Origin: Palsa-504 sp963835775
Lineage (GTDB): Bacteria > Actinomycetota > Actinomycetes > Streptosporangiales > Streptosporangiaceae
Reading direction: 5' to 3'
Assembly: GCA_963835775.1 (NCBI GenBank)
Contig: CAWIHB010000004.1
Span: 310,001 to 374,000, forward strand
Length of the DNA stretch: 64,000 nucleotides
The notes under the pieces were generated by a model. The model saw only the letters and a program-made list of their open reading frames with translations, did not search any database and was not told the DNA's origin. This document shows positions 13,611 to 20,908 of the stretch, in pieces. Position 1 is the stretch's first letter. Each line of letters starts with the position of its first letter. The translations under genes were made by a program, and so were the position numbers.

Positions 13611-14921
13611 ATGACTGACTCCGGCTTCACGGTCGACGTCGACCAGAACCAGTACCTGGCCGAAGGCGGACGCGAGGTCAGCGCCATCGTCACCGTGGCC
13701 TCCGGCCCCGGCGTCGCCGCCCTGCCCGGCGGCGGGCCGGCCGGGGCAGACGCGGGCAGCGCGGAGATCATCATCATCGACTGCTCCGGGTCGATGGAGT
13801 ACCCGCACACCAAGATCGCCGAGGCGCGGGCGGCCACGGTCGCCGCGGTGGACGTGGTCCGGGACGGCGTCCTGTTCGCGGTCATCGCCGGCACTAACCT
13901 GGCCTGGCCGGTGTTCCCCGCCGACGGAGGCATGGCCCGGGCGGACGCCTCCTCCAGGGCCCTGGCCAAGCAGGCGATAGCGGGCCTGCGGGCCGGCGGC
14001 GGCACCGCCATCGGCCAGTGGCTGGAGCTGGCCCGGCAGACCTTCGAGCGGTACCCGGCCAAGCTGAGACACGCGATCCTGCTCACCGACGGCAAGAACC
14101 AGCATGAGACCCCTGAGCAGCTCGCGGCGGCCATCCGCGGCTGCGAGGGCGTCTTCAGCTGCGACTGCCGCGGCGTCGGCACCGACTGGGAGGTCAAGGA
14201 ACTGCGCACCATCTCCACCGCGCTGCTCGGCACGGTGGACATCGTTCCCGACCCGTCCGGGCTGGCCGCCGACTTCGCGGCCATGATGGAAAACGCCATG
14301 GACAAGCAGGTCGCCGACGTGGCGCTGCGGGTCTGGACGCCGCAGCACGCCACCGTAAAATTCGTCAAGCAGGTGGCGCCGACGGTGGAGGACCTGACCG
14401 GCCGCCGCACGCCGTCGGGCCCGCAGGCGGGCGATTACCCCACCGGAGCGTGGGGACCGGGTGAGAGCCGCGACTACCACGTGGGCGTCGAGGTCACGCC
14501 CGCCGGCCTGGGGCAGGAGATGCTCGCTGCGCGGATCAGCCTGGTCACCGGCTCGCCGTCTGGCCCCGAGGTGCTCGGCCAGGGCTTGGTCCGGGCCATC
14601 TGGACCGATGACGAGGCGCTGTCGACCAAGATCAACTCGCGGGTGGCTCACTACACTGGCCAGGCCGAACTCGCCGCCGCCATCCACGACGGGCTGGAAG
14701 CTCGCAAGCAGGGGGATGAGGAAACCGCGACGGACAAGCTGGGCCGGGCCGTCGCCCTGGCCCACCAGTCAGGCAACGAGGACACGGCCAAGCTGCTGGC
14801 CAAGGTGGTTGACGTGGTGAACCTGGAGACCGGCACGGTCCGGCTGAAGAAGCAGGTCGAGGACGCCGACGAGATGGCCCTGGACACCAGGTCCACCAAG
14901 ACGGTCCGAGCCAGGCGATAA
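13611..14921 (+). CDS. VWA-domain protein of the kinase cluster
   Basis: A 436-residue cytoplasmic protein with a von Willebrand factor A domain at about 45-235. The MIDAS motif reads IIDCSGSM, with downstream GGGTAIG and LLTDGKN. A beta-rich region follows at about 240-350, then a helical C-terminus. GAGGAG is placed 9 nt upstream of the ATG, 17 nt after the PP2C stop. VWA domains usually mediate metal-dependent protein contacts, so it could present substrates or bridge the kinase and FHA proteins. Function is not established. Confidence 0.9.
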   Translation: MTDSGFTVDVDQNQYLAEGGREVSAIVTVASGPGVAALPGGGPAGADAGSAEIIIIDCSGSMEYPHTKIAEARAATVAAVDVVRDGVLFAVIAGTNLAWPVFPADGGMARADASSRALAKQAIAGLRAGGGTAIGQWLELARQTFERYPAKLRHAILLTDGKNQHETPEQLAAAIRGCEGVFSCDCRGVGTDWEVKELRTISTALLGTVDIVPDPSGLAADFAAMMENAMDKQVADVALRVWTPQHATVKFVKQVAPTVEDLTGRRTPSGPQAGDYPTGAWGPGESRDYHVGVEVTPAGLGQEMLAARISLVTGSPSGPEVLGQGLVRAIWTDDEALSTKINSRVAHYTGQAELAAAIHDGLEARKQGDEETATDKLGRAVALAHQSGNEDTAKLLAKVVDVVNLETGTVRLKKQVEDADEMALDTRSTKTVRARR

Positions 14922-14952
14922 CCGGCGCCAGCGGCGCATCCGGGAGGCAACG

Positions 14953-16002
14953 ATGGCGGTATGTCCCAACGGGCATGACTCGGCGAGTGAGGACTTCTGC
15001 GACATCTGCGGCATGCGCATTGACGCCACCCGCCAGAACACCGGCCCCTCCGGCACCACGGGAATGTCCTCCTACGGCTCGCTCCCGCGCGGACCCGGCG
15101 GACCGGGCGGACCGGGCCGACCCGGAGGACCCGGAGGGCCTGGCGGCCCGGGACCCGATCAGGCCGGCGGGTCCTGCCCGCGGTGCGGTACCGCGAGGTC
15201 GGGCCAGTTCTGCGAGTCGTGCGGCTTCAACTTCGGTACCCCCCAGCCTGCCTGGCCCTCGACACCTCCGCCGCCGTCCGCGGATCAGCCACCGTACCCA
15301 TCCCAGCCCTTGCCGCCGCCTCCATCTCAGCCCATGTCGCCGCCTCCATCTCAGCCCATGCCGCCGCCCCTATCTCAGCCCTTGCCGCCGCCTCCGTCTC
15401 AGCCCATGCCGCCGCCCCTGTCCCAGCCCATGCCGCCGCCGTCGTCCGCTTCTGCTCCGCCGTATTCCACCCCTCCTTCAGCGGCCCCCTACTCAATGCC
15501 GTCGCCTGCGTCTTCATCCTGGCCGCCTGGTTCCGTTCAGCCCGCGCCGCGCGACCCATCCGGCCCGCTCACGCGTCCAACCGGACCGCGTCCTTCCCCG
15601 CTGGACACATGGACCGCGGTGGTATCCGCCGACCGTGACTACTACGACATCGTCCGGGCCGCCGGCAGTCCGGACAGTAGCGACCTGCCCTTCCCGGCCT
15701 ACTGCGCCGAACGCCGGTTCCGGCTCACCGGCGGCCAGATGCAGATCGGCCGGCGCAGCGTGTCCCGCGGCGTGCAACCCGAGATCGACCTGACCGGCCC
15801 GCCGGCCGACCCGGGCATCAGCCGGCTGCACGCGGTGCTGATCGCGGCGCCGGACGGCAGCTGGACGGTGCTTGATCCCGGCTCGGCCAACGGCACGCTC
15901 CTCAATGGCCGGGAGATCCCAACGGGGAGCCAGGTACCGCTGCATGACGGCGACCGGATCAACCTCGGCGCCTGGACCGCGATCACCGTACATCGCAGCT
16001 AG
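14953..16002 (+). CDS. Zinc-ribbon/FHA-domain protein (intact paralogue)
   Basis: A 349-residue protein with N-terminal ribbon C4...FCDICG, a Gly/Pro repeat, a second ribbon (CPRCG...CESCG, about 75-95), a Pro-rich linker built of SQPMPPPL-like units (about 115-165) and a C-terminal FHA domain (about 250-347). FHA signatures are QIGRRS, SRLHAVL and SANGTLLNGREI. GGGAGG precedes the ATG. It is a paralogue of the broken gene at 5594-7410; the two C-terminal halves are nearly collinear. It may play the GarA role of a phosphothreonine-reading regulator, but the short N-terminal ETTS-type phosphosite of GarA is not seen. Confidence 0.92.
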   Translation: MAVCPNGHDSASEDFCDICGMRIDATRQNTGPSGTTGMSSYGSLPRGPGGPGGPGRPGGPGGPGGPGPDQAGGSCPRCGTARSGQFCESCGFNFGTPQPAWPSTPPPPSADQPPYPSQPLPPPPSQPMSPPPSQPMPPPLSQPLPPPPSQPMPPPLSQPMPPPSSASAPPYSTPPSAAPYSMPSPASSSWPPGSVQPAPRDPSGPLTRPTGPRPSPLDTWTAVVSADRDYYDIVRAAGSPDSSDLPFPAYCAERRFRLTGGQMQIGRRSVSRGVQPEIDLTGPPADPGISRLHAVLIAAPDGSWTVLDPGSANGTLLNGREIPTGSQVPLHDGDRINLGAWTAITVHRS

Positions 16003-16050
16003 GTCGCAACCTGCGGATCCAGCTGCGCCACCACGGAGATTCGGCGCCCG

Positions 16051-16917
16051 GTGAAGCATTACCAGGCCAGCCGAGGCACTAACGTATGCGACATGATCAA
16101 CGTGCCGCCCGCGTCTGACCATGCCGAGGTCGACCTGGGCACCGCTGCCGGAGTCACTGACCGGGGCCTTCGTCATTCCCGCAACGAGGACGCGATGGCC
16201 CTGGCGTCGCAGCAGACTCCGGACGGGCTGGTGGTGGTGGCCGTGGTCTGCGACGGCGTTTCCTCCTCGGCCCGGCCCGACGAGGCCTCGCTGGTGGCCG
16301 CTAACGCGGCGCTGCCGGTCCTGGTGGCCGCGGTGCAGTCCGACAGCGACCTGGCCGAGGCCTCGCGCGCCGCGGTCATGGCCGGGCGTCAGTCGGTGGC
16401 CGGGCTGCAAGAGCCCGCCAACGAGAGATCGGCCACCACCTTCGTCTCGGCGGTGGCCGGCCGTGACCGGGTGACCCTGTGCTGGCTCGGCGACAGCCGC
16501 GCCTACTGGCTGACTGAGCCGGCGGCCGACTCGGCGCTGCTCACCCACGACGACTCCGTGGCCGGCGGCCTGGTCGAGGCCGGCCTGGCCACCGAAGAGG
16601 TCGCCATGGCCTCGCCGCACGCACACGTGCTGACCCGCTGGCTCGGTGCCGAAGCCGCGGACCTGAATGGCGACCCGGCCCGCGCGCCGCACGTGGAGGC
16701 ATATTCGCCGCCCGGGACCGGGATCCTGATGGTGTGCTCGGATGGCCTGTGGAACTACCTGCCCGATGCCGCGGATCTGGCCGGGCTGGCGCTGCCCAAG
16801 GCCCTCACCGACCCGCTGGGTGCCGCGGCCGACATGGTCCAGTTCGCGATCGACGCAGGCGGCGCCGACAACATCACCGTCGTCCTGATTCCCTACCCCC
16901 CGCCAGCAACGCACTGA
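16051..16917 (+). CDS. PP2C-type serine/threonine phosphatase, second copy
   Basis: A 288-residue PP2C domain protein with RNEDA, VVCDGVS, LGDSRAYW, CSDGLWNY and GGADNIT motifs. It parallels the zinc-ribbon phosphatase at 12544 almost along its length but lacks the ribbons. The start is uncertain: GTG 16051, or the in-frame ATG 16093, which begins MINVPPAS just before the conserved domain. It follows the FHA gene by 48 nt and ends the cluster. Two phosphatases for one visible kinase suggests either different substrates or a duplicated FHA-PP2C unit. Confidence 0.9.
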   Translation: MKHYQASRGTNVCDMINVPPASDHAEVDLGTAAGVTDRGLRHSRNEDAMALASQQTPDGLVVVAVVCDGVSSSARPDEASLVAANAALPVLVAAVQSDSDLAEASRAAVMAGRQSVAGLQEPANERSATTFVSAVAGRDRVTLCWLGDSRAYWLTEPAADSALLTHDDSVAGGLVEAGLATEEVAMASPHAHVLTRWLGAEAADLNGDPARAPHVEAYSPPGTGILMVCSDGLWNYLPDAADLAGLALPKALTDPLGAAADMVQFAIDAGGADNITVVLIPYPPPATH

Positions 16918-16953
16918 CAGGAAGCGCACTGACAGGAAGCGCACTGACAACGG

Positions 16954-17742
16954 TCAGTACTTAGGCCCGACGAACTCATCAAGCCGCGCCACCGCCTCCC
17001 GCCGTGCCACGGATATTGTGTCCGGCCTGGAGAAGCGCCACGCTACCTCGAGCTCGTCCAAGGTTTCACCACACAACCGTAGAATGTCGGCGGACTTGTT
17101 GCTAAATAGGTAACGCGGGTACGCGTAGCATCGGTCACCATTTGCCAGCTTCCTGTGGACTCGGTTGATGCTTCGGCAGCCATCGGAATGGAAAAGTCCT
17201 CTCACGAACTCAGCAGGATACTTGTGCACGATGGCCGATTGCCATTGCTCCAGCTCGATCTTTCGAGTGTGCTTACGTCCAGGCCCGTGCTGCGGGAATA
17301 GACATGTCCAGTGCTTGGACGTGCTCTTGACCATGGTGCAGCCTTGTTGGTGGACGCAGAAGACGCTCGATGCAGGCATTACAGCAGACATCGCTCTCCG
17401 CGCCGCCGTCAGAAGTCCTGGCCAGGCGTCGCAGCAGGCAATCCACAGAGCGAACACCTCGCGTCGTCCTTGGGAGATGTATCCATCACCGAGATAGAGG
17501 CCCAGGAGATAGGCGTACGCTGACTCGTCCAAATCTCTTCCATGGCACCGTGGGCACTGCCTTTTGCATTCTATCAAAGCGCGCGGGCCGTGCGCACGTC
17601 GGCGATCGCTGCGCCAGTTCCGGATTGTGGCGATCGATACGCCGCAGATGCGGGCATTTTCCTTGTCGAGAATGCCAATAGCAGACAGGCGACGAGCCAT
17701 ATCCACCGTCGATCGAGGATACATGAGTGTATTTTCTCTCAT
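16954..17742 (-). CDS. HTH/LAGLIDADG homing-endonuclease-like protein beside a tRNA
   Basis: About 262 residues from ATG 17742 (an alternative is 17724; the frame stays open to 17802 inside the tRNA, which is not a credible start). A helix-turn-helix at about 23-45 (ICGVSIATIRNW) and a CPRC zinc knuckle near 63 precede two LAGLIDADG-type motifs: YLLGLYLGDGYI (acidic D86) and VRGLFHSDGCRS (D187). Similar HTH-LAGLIDADG proteins are common next to tRNA genes in actinomycetes. Base composition is clearly less GC-rich than its neighbours and codon choice is relaxed, consistent with transfer. The tRNA 3' end is 31 nt upstream of the start, on the same strand. Confidence 0.8.
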   Translation of the reverse strand: MRENTLMYPRSTVDMARRLSAIGILDKENARICGVSIATIRNWRSDRRRAHGPRALIECKRQCPRCHGRDLDESAYAYLLGLYLGDGYISQGRREVFALWIACCDAWPGLLTAARRAMSAVMPASSVFCVHQQGCTMVKSTSKHWTCLFPQHGPGRKHTRKIELEQWQSAIVHKYPAEFVRGLFHSDGCRSINRVHRKLANGDRCYAYPRYLFSNKSADILRLCGETLDELEVAWRFSRPDTISVARREAVARLDEFVGPKY

Positions 17743-17772
17743 GCCACCGACATTTTCGCTGGTGCATCGAAG

Positions 17773-17849
17773 TGGTGCCCCGGGTGGGATTCGAACCCAC
17801 ACTTAACGTCTTTTGAGAACGTCGGCTCTGCCGGTTGGCCTACCGGGGC
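17773..17849 (-). tRNA. tRNA-Leu(CAA), short variable arm, CCA encoded
   Basis: On the minus strand a 7-bp acceptor GCCCCGG/CCGGGGC closes a cloverleaf: D-stem GGC/GCC, anticodon stem ACGTT/GACGT with one G-T pair and loop CTCAAAA (anticodon CAA), variable region of about 5 nt, and T-arm GTGGG-TTCGAAT-CCCAC. The discriminator is A and CCA is encoded. Anticodon CAA reads UUG (Leu), but leucine tRNAs normally carry a long variable arm. Its position next to pdtaR matches the leuX locus of mycobacteria, which supports the identity. Confidence 0.88.
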
Positions 17850-17910
17850 CCGGCTGGCGGCAAGGTGTGCCAGGTGAGACCAATCTACCTGATCACGGTA
17901 GTCTCGGGGG

Positions 17911-18516
17911 GTGAGCCAGAACCAACTGCGTGTCGTGATCGCCGAAGATGAAGCCCTGATCCGCCTCGACCTCAAGGAGATGCTGGAAGAAGAGGGCTAC
18001 TCGGTCGTGGCCGAGGTCGGCGACGGGGAATCCGCCGTCGAGCAAGTGACCGCGCTGCACCCGGATCTGGCCATCCTGGACATCAAGATGCCCGTCCTGG
18101 ACGGTATCTCCGCCGCCGAGCGGATCGCGGCCGAGCGGCTCGCCGCAGTGGTCATCCTGACCGCCTTCTCGCAGCGCGAGCTGGTCGAGCGTGCCCGCGA
18201 CGCGGGCGCGATGGCCTACCTGGTCAAGCCGTTCACCAAGGCCGACCTGGTGCCCGCCGTGGAGATGGCGGTCAGCCGGTTCGCCGAGATCCGCGCACTC
18301 GACACCGAGATCGACACGCTGCGCGAGCGGCTGGAGGTGCGCAAGCTGCTCGACCGGGCCAAGGGCATACTCCAGACCCAGCACGGACTGTCCGAGCCCG
18401 ACGCGTTCCGCTGGATCCAGAAGACCTCGATGGACCGCCGTCTCACCATGCGCAAGGTCGCCGAAGCGGTGATCGAGGGCAGCATGCGCGTCCCCGAAGA
18501 GACCCCCCAGCCGTAA
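17911..18516 (+). CDS. pdtaR: ANTAR-domain response regulator
   Basis: A 201-residue two-component regulator. The receiver domain (about 5-120) has AEDE, phosphoacceptor D57 (AILDIKMP) and K106 (LVKPF). A C-terminal ANTAR RNA-binding domain spans about 130-190 (KLLDRAKGILQTQHGLSEPDAFRWIQ). It regulates by binding paired hairpins in transcripts and preventing termination. The GTG start is 61 nt from the tRNA. No histidine kinase is adjacent; in mycobacteria the cognate PdtaS is encoded elsewhere. Confidence 0.95.
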   Translation: MSQNQLRVVIAEDEALIRLDLKEMLEEEGYSVVAEVGDGESAVEQVTALHPDLAILDIKMPVLDGISAAERIAAERLAAVVILTAFSQRELVERARDAGAMAYLVKPFTKADLVPAVEMAVSRFAEIRALDTEIDTLRERLEVRKLLDRAKGILQTQHGLSEPDAFRWIQKTSMDRRLTMRKVAEAVIEGSMRVPEETPQP

Positions 18517-18614
18517 GGCCGCAACACGGGGAAAGCTGAACCCGGGGGGCCGTTGGTGCCGTGCCCGCCTTCCCCGGCTGACACGTTATCTACTTGGACC
18601 CCCCGGGCTCGCGG

Positions 18615-19187
18615 TCACCACGTTAGCGACCAGCCCGCGCGCGGCGCAAAAGCTGCGCAAAAGCTGCGCAAGTGCGGCGCAGGAGCGGATGGCCCCCGCC
18701 CCGCCCCGCGCCCGCGGTCACCTGCTGATAACTCGCCGTTCGCCCGGCTGATCCGGGCCGGTCCCGTCTCGCCCGGTACCTGGTCCCTGATCAGGCAGGT
18801 CAGCCGCGCTGTGCACACGCGGTGGCCCGCCGCGTCCGTGACGATAATGTCATAGGTGACCAGCGTCCGGCCGCCGGACACCAGTGTGGCCACGGCAGTG
18901 ACCTCCCCGTCCCTGGCGCCCCGGTGATGCGTCGCGCTGATCTCGATGCCGACCACCGCCCGGTCCGGGCCCGCGTGCAGGAAGGCGCCCAGCGACCCGA
19001 TGGTCTCGGCCAGGACGCAGGACGCCCCGCCGTGCAGCAGGCCAAAGGGCTGGGTGTTGCCGGCGACCGGCATCCTGGCCACGACCTGGCCGGCCGACGC
19101 GGAGATGATCGTGATGCCCATCCGGCCGGGCAGCGTGCCCTCCGCCACCGTGATGGCCATGCTCGCCGCCACCATCTCCTGGTCCAT
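18615..19187 (-). CDS. PaaI/hotdog-fold acyl-CoA thioesterase
   Basis: A hotdog thioesterase domain occupies about 10-135, with the hallmark LLHGGASCVLAETIGS and the strand pattern ISATHHRG...VTAVATLVSGGRT...YDIIVTD. I chose ATG 19187, which has GGAGG 6 nt upstream; GTG 19193 is the alternative. The last 50 or so residues are Gly/Arg/Ala-rich and unlike the family, so the original C-terminus may be upstream of the present stop. Located between pdtaR and polA as in mycobacteria. Confidence 0.85.
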   Translation of the reverse strand: MDQEMVAASMAITVAEGTLPGRMGITIISASAGQVVARMPVAGNTQPFGLLHGGASCVLAETIGSLGAFLHAGPDRAVVGIEISATHHRGARDGEVTAVATLVSGGRTLVTYDIIVTDAAGHRVCTARLTCLIRDQVPGETGPARISRANGELSAGDRGRGAGRGPSAPAPHLRSFCAAFAPRAGWSLTW

Positions 19188-19339
19188 CCGCACCTCCGCG
19201 TCGCCCGCTCCTGCTCAAGGATCCCACGGCACCCGCCGCCGTAACCTGCACCGCAGATCTCCGCACAGAACTCATCACAACAATTTGTGCGTATTGCGTG
19301 ACTTTGGTGTTGTTAGCGCTCACAATCTGGGGTTAAAGG

Positions 19340-19430
19340 GGTGACACCCGTCCGCGAAGAAGGGATGAACCCGTCCACGAAGGTGTGGCACCCGTCCACG
19401 AAGAAGGTGTGGAACCTGCCCACGAAGGGA
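19340..19430 (+). repeat. Degenerate direct repeats upstream of the aldose epimerase gene
   Basis: Four imperfect copies of an acccgtccacgaag-type unit lie between the thioesterase and epimerase genes, ending just before the ATG at 19438. They occupy the probable 5' untranslated region and could affect RNA structure. No known riboswitch is recognised. Confidence 0.7.
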
Positions 19431-19437
19431 GCGCAGC

Positions 19438-20796
19438 ATGCGCGAGATCGGAAGACAACGTCGTCTCCGCGGCCCGGTCGTGTTCGGCCTGGCGGCGATG
19501 GTGGCGATAGCCGTCGGGGGGTCGCTGGCCGCCACCCAGGCCAGCGCGGCCAGCATCAAGCCACAGGGCGGCGGCGGTGGCCTGAACATCACCAAGCAGT
19601 ACTTCGGCAGCACGATCGAGCCGTACACGGGGCAGAACACCCCGACCTACCGCTACACGCTGACTAATGCCCGCGGCATGACGGTCAAGGTCCTGACCTT
19701 CGGCGGCATCATCCAGGAGATCGACGTTCCCGGCGCCAACGGCCATGTTGCGGACGTCGCGCTGGGCTTCAAGACCCTGCAGGACTACGTGACCTATGAC
19801 AGCCCGCCGGTGACAGCCAACGGCGGCCCGTACTTCGGCGAGACGATCGGCCGGTACGGCAACCGGATCGCCAAGGGCACCTTCACCCTGAACCAGCCGG
19901 GTGTCGGGCCGGTCACCTACACGCTGCCCATCAACAACGGCGTGAACAGCCTGCACGGCGGGCTGGTCGGCTTCGGTAACCACATCTGGCAGACCGTCAG
20001 CGTCATCAAGAACTCCAGCGAAGTCGGCGTGACTCTCCAGCTGACCAGCCCGAACGGCGACAGCAGCGGAGCCGCCGGCAGCCCCGGCTGCGCGAACGGG
20101 TGCACCGGCTACCCCGCCGAGATCACCGTAGACGTGACCTTCACGCTGAACAACGCCAACCAGATCGGCATCCACTACAAGACGCACAACGACTCCTCCA
20201 ACCTCAACACGGTCATCAACCTGACCAACCACAGCTACTTCAACCTGGCCGGCGAGGCCTCGCCCGCGGGCTCGGCCTACAGCCAGCTCGTGCAGATCAA
20301 CGCCAACAAGTACACGCCGACCGACACCACCCAGATCCCGCTCGGCTACCAGGCCTCCGTGTTCGGCACGCCATTCGACTTCACCACCCCGCAAACGATC
20401 GGCTCGCGGATCAACGACGTCAGCGCGCCTGACCACAGCCCCGGCTTCAACCAGCTGCTCATCGCCCAGGGCTACGACCACAACTGGGTGCTGAACAAGC
20501 GGACGCCGGCTACCACCGGCCCCGATGGCCTCAACCTGGCCGCCCACGCCTGGGACCCCAGCAGCGGCCGTGAGCTGACTGTATGGACCGACCAGCCGGG
20601 CGTGCAGTTCTACAGCGGCAACTTCCTCAACGGCACGCTGGTGGGCATCAGCGGCCACACCTACCGGCAGGGCGCTGGCTACACGTTCGAGACCCAGCAC
20701 TACCCCAACTCGCCCAACCAGCCCAACTTCCCGTCCACCGAGCTGCCGGCCGGCCAGACCATCAACTCCACGACCATCTTCGCTTTCTCTGCTTAA
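19438..20796 (+). CDS. Secreted aldose 1-epimerase
   Basis: A 452-residue protein with a Sec-type signal (Arg-rich n-region, hydrophobic 14-30, cleavage probably after ASA near 38). The rest is a complete GalM fold, interconverting alpha and beta anomers of aldoses. Family motifs are GRYGNRIAKG, LHGG near 175, the catalytic His region NLTNHSYFNLAG, YDHNWVL, and the C-terminal Glu region TFETQHYPNSPNQ. It is an export-directed enzyme, likely acting on sugars released outside the cell. It interrupts the pdtaR-thioesterase-polA order conserved elsewhere, so it is probably an insertion. Confidence 0.93.
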   Translation: MREIGRQRRLRGPVVFGLAAMVAIAVGGSLAATQASAASIKPQGGGGGLNITKQYFGSTIEPYTGQNTPTYRYTLTNARGMTVKVLTFGGIIQEIDVPGANGHVADVALGFKTLQDYVTYDSPPVTANGGPYFGETIGRYGNRIAKGTFTLNQPGVGPVTYTLPINNGVNSLHGGLVGFGNHIWQTVSVIKNSSEVGVTLQLTSPNGDSSGAAGSPGCANGCTGYPAEITVDVTFTLNNANQIGIHYKTHNDSSNLNTVINLTNHSYFNLAGEASPAGSAYSQLVQINANKYTPTDTTQIPLGYQASVFGTPFDFTTPQTIGSRINDVSAPDHSPGFNQLLIAQGYDHNWVLNKRTPATTGPDGLNLAAHAWDPSSGRELTVWTDQPGVQFYSGNFLNGTLVGISGHTYRQGAGYTFETQHYPNSPNQPNFPSTELPAGQTINSTTIFAFSA

Positions 20797-20833
20797 CCAC
20801 GGGTACCACGGGTCATAACCTCCCTTACCCCGC

Positions 20834-20876
20834 GGCCCCGTCCGCCACTTCGCGTCAGCAGGTGGCGGACGGGGCC
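20834..20876 (+). terminator. Long GC-rich hairpin after the epimerase gene
   Basis: A perfect 15-bp inverted repeat (20834-20848 with 20862-20876, GGCCCCGTCCGCCAC and its complement) flanks a 13-nt loop, 38 nt after the galM stop. There is no U tract, as is common for intrinsic terminators of high-GC actinomycetes. It separates galM from polA. Confidence 0.75.
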
Positions 20877-20892
20877 ACCACGGCCCGTTCGG
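20877..20892 (-). repeat. Dispersed 16-bp motif CCGAACGGGCCGTGGT, copy 1
   Basis: Exact copy on the minus strand, 16 nt before the polA start and directly abutting the preceding hairpin. Other copies lie at 44666, 54294 (15 of 16) and 56571. All four are in non-coding sequence. Confidence 0.7.
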
Positions 20893-20908
20893 ACCATAGG
20901 ATCGGAAC

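Noticed and set aside
16954..17802. Start of the LAGLIDADG gene inside the tRNA
   Set aside because: MWVRIPPGA is the familiar mistranslation of a tRNA T-arm; internal ATGs at 17742 or 17724 are more likely.
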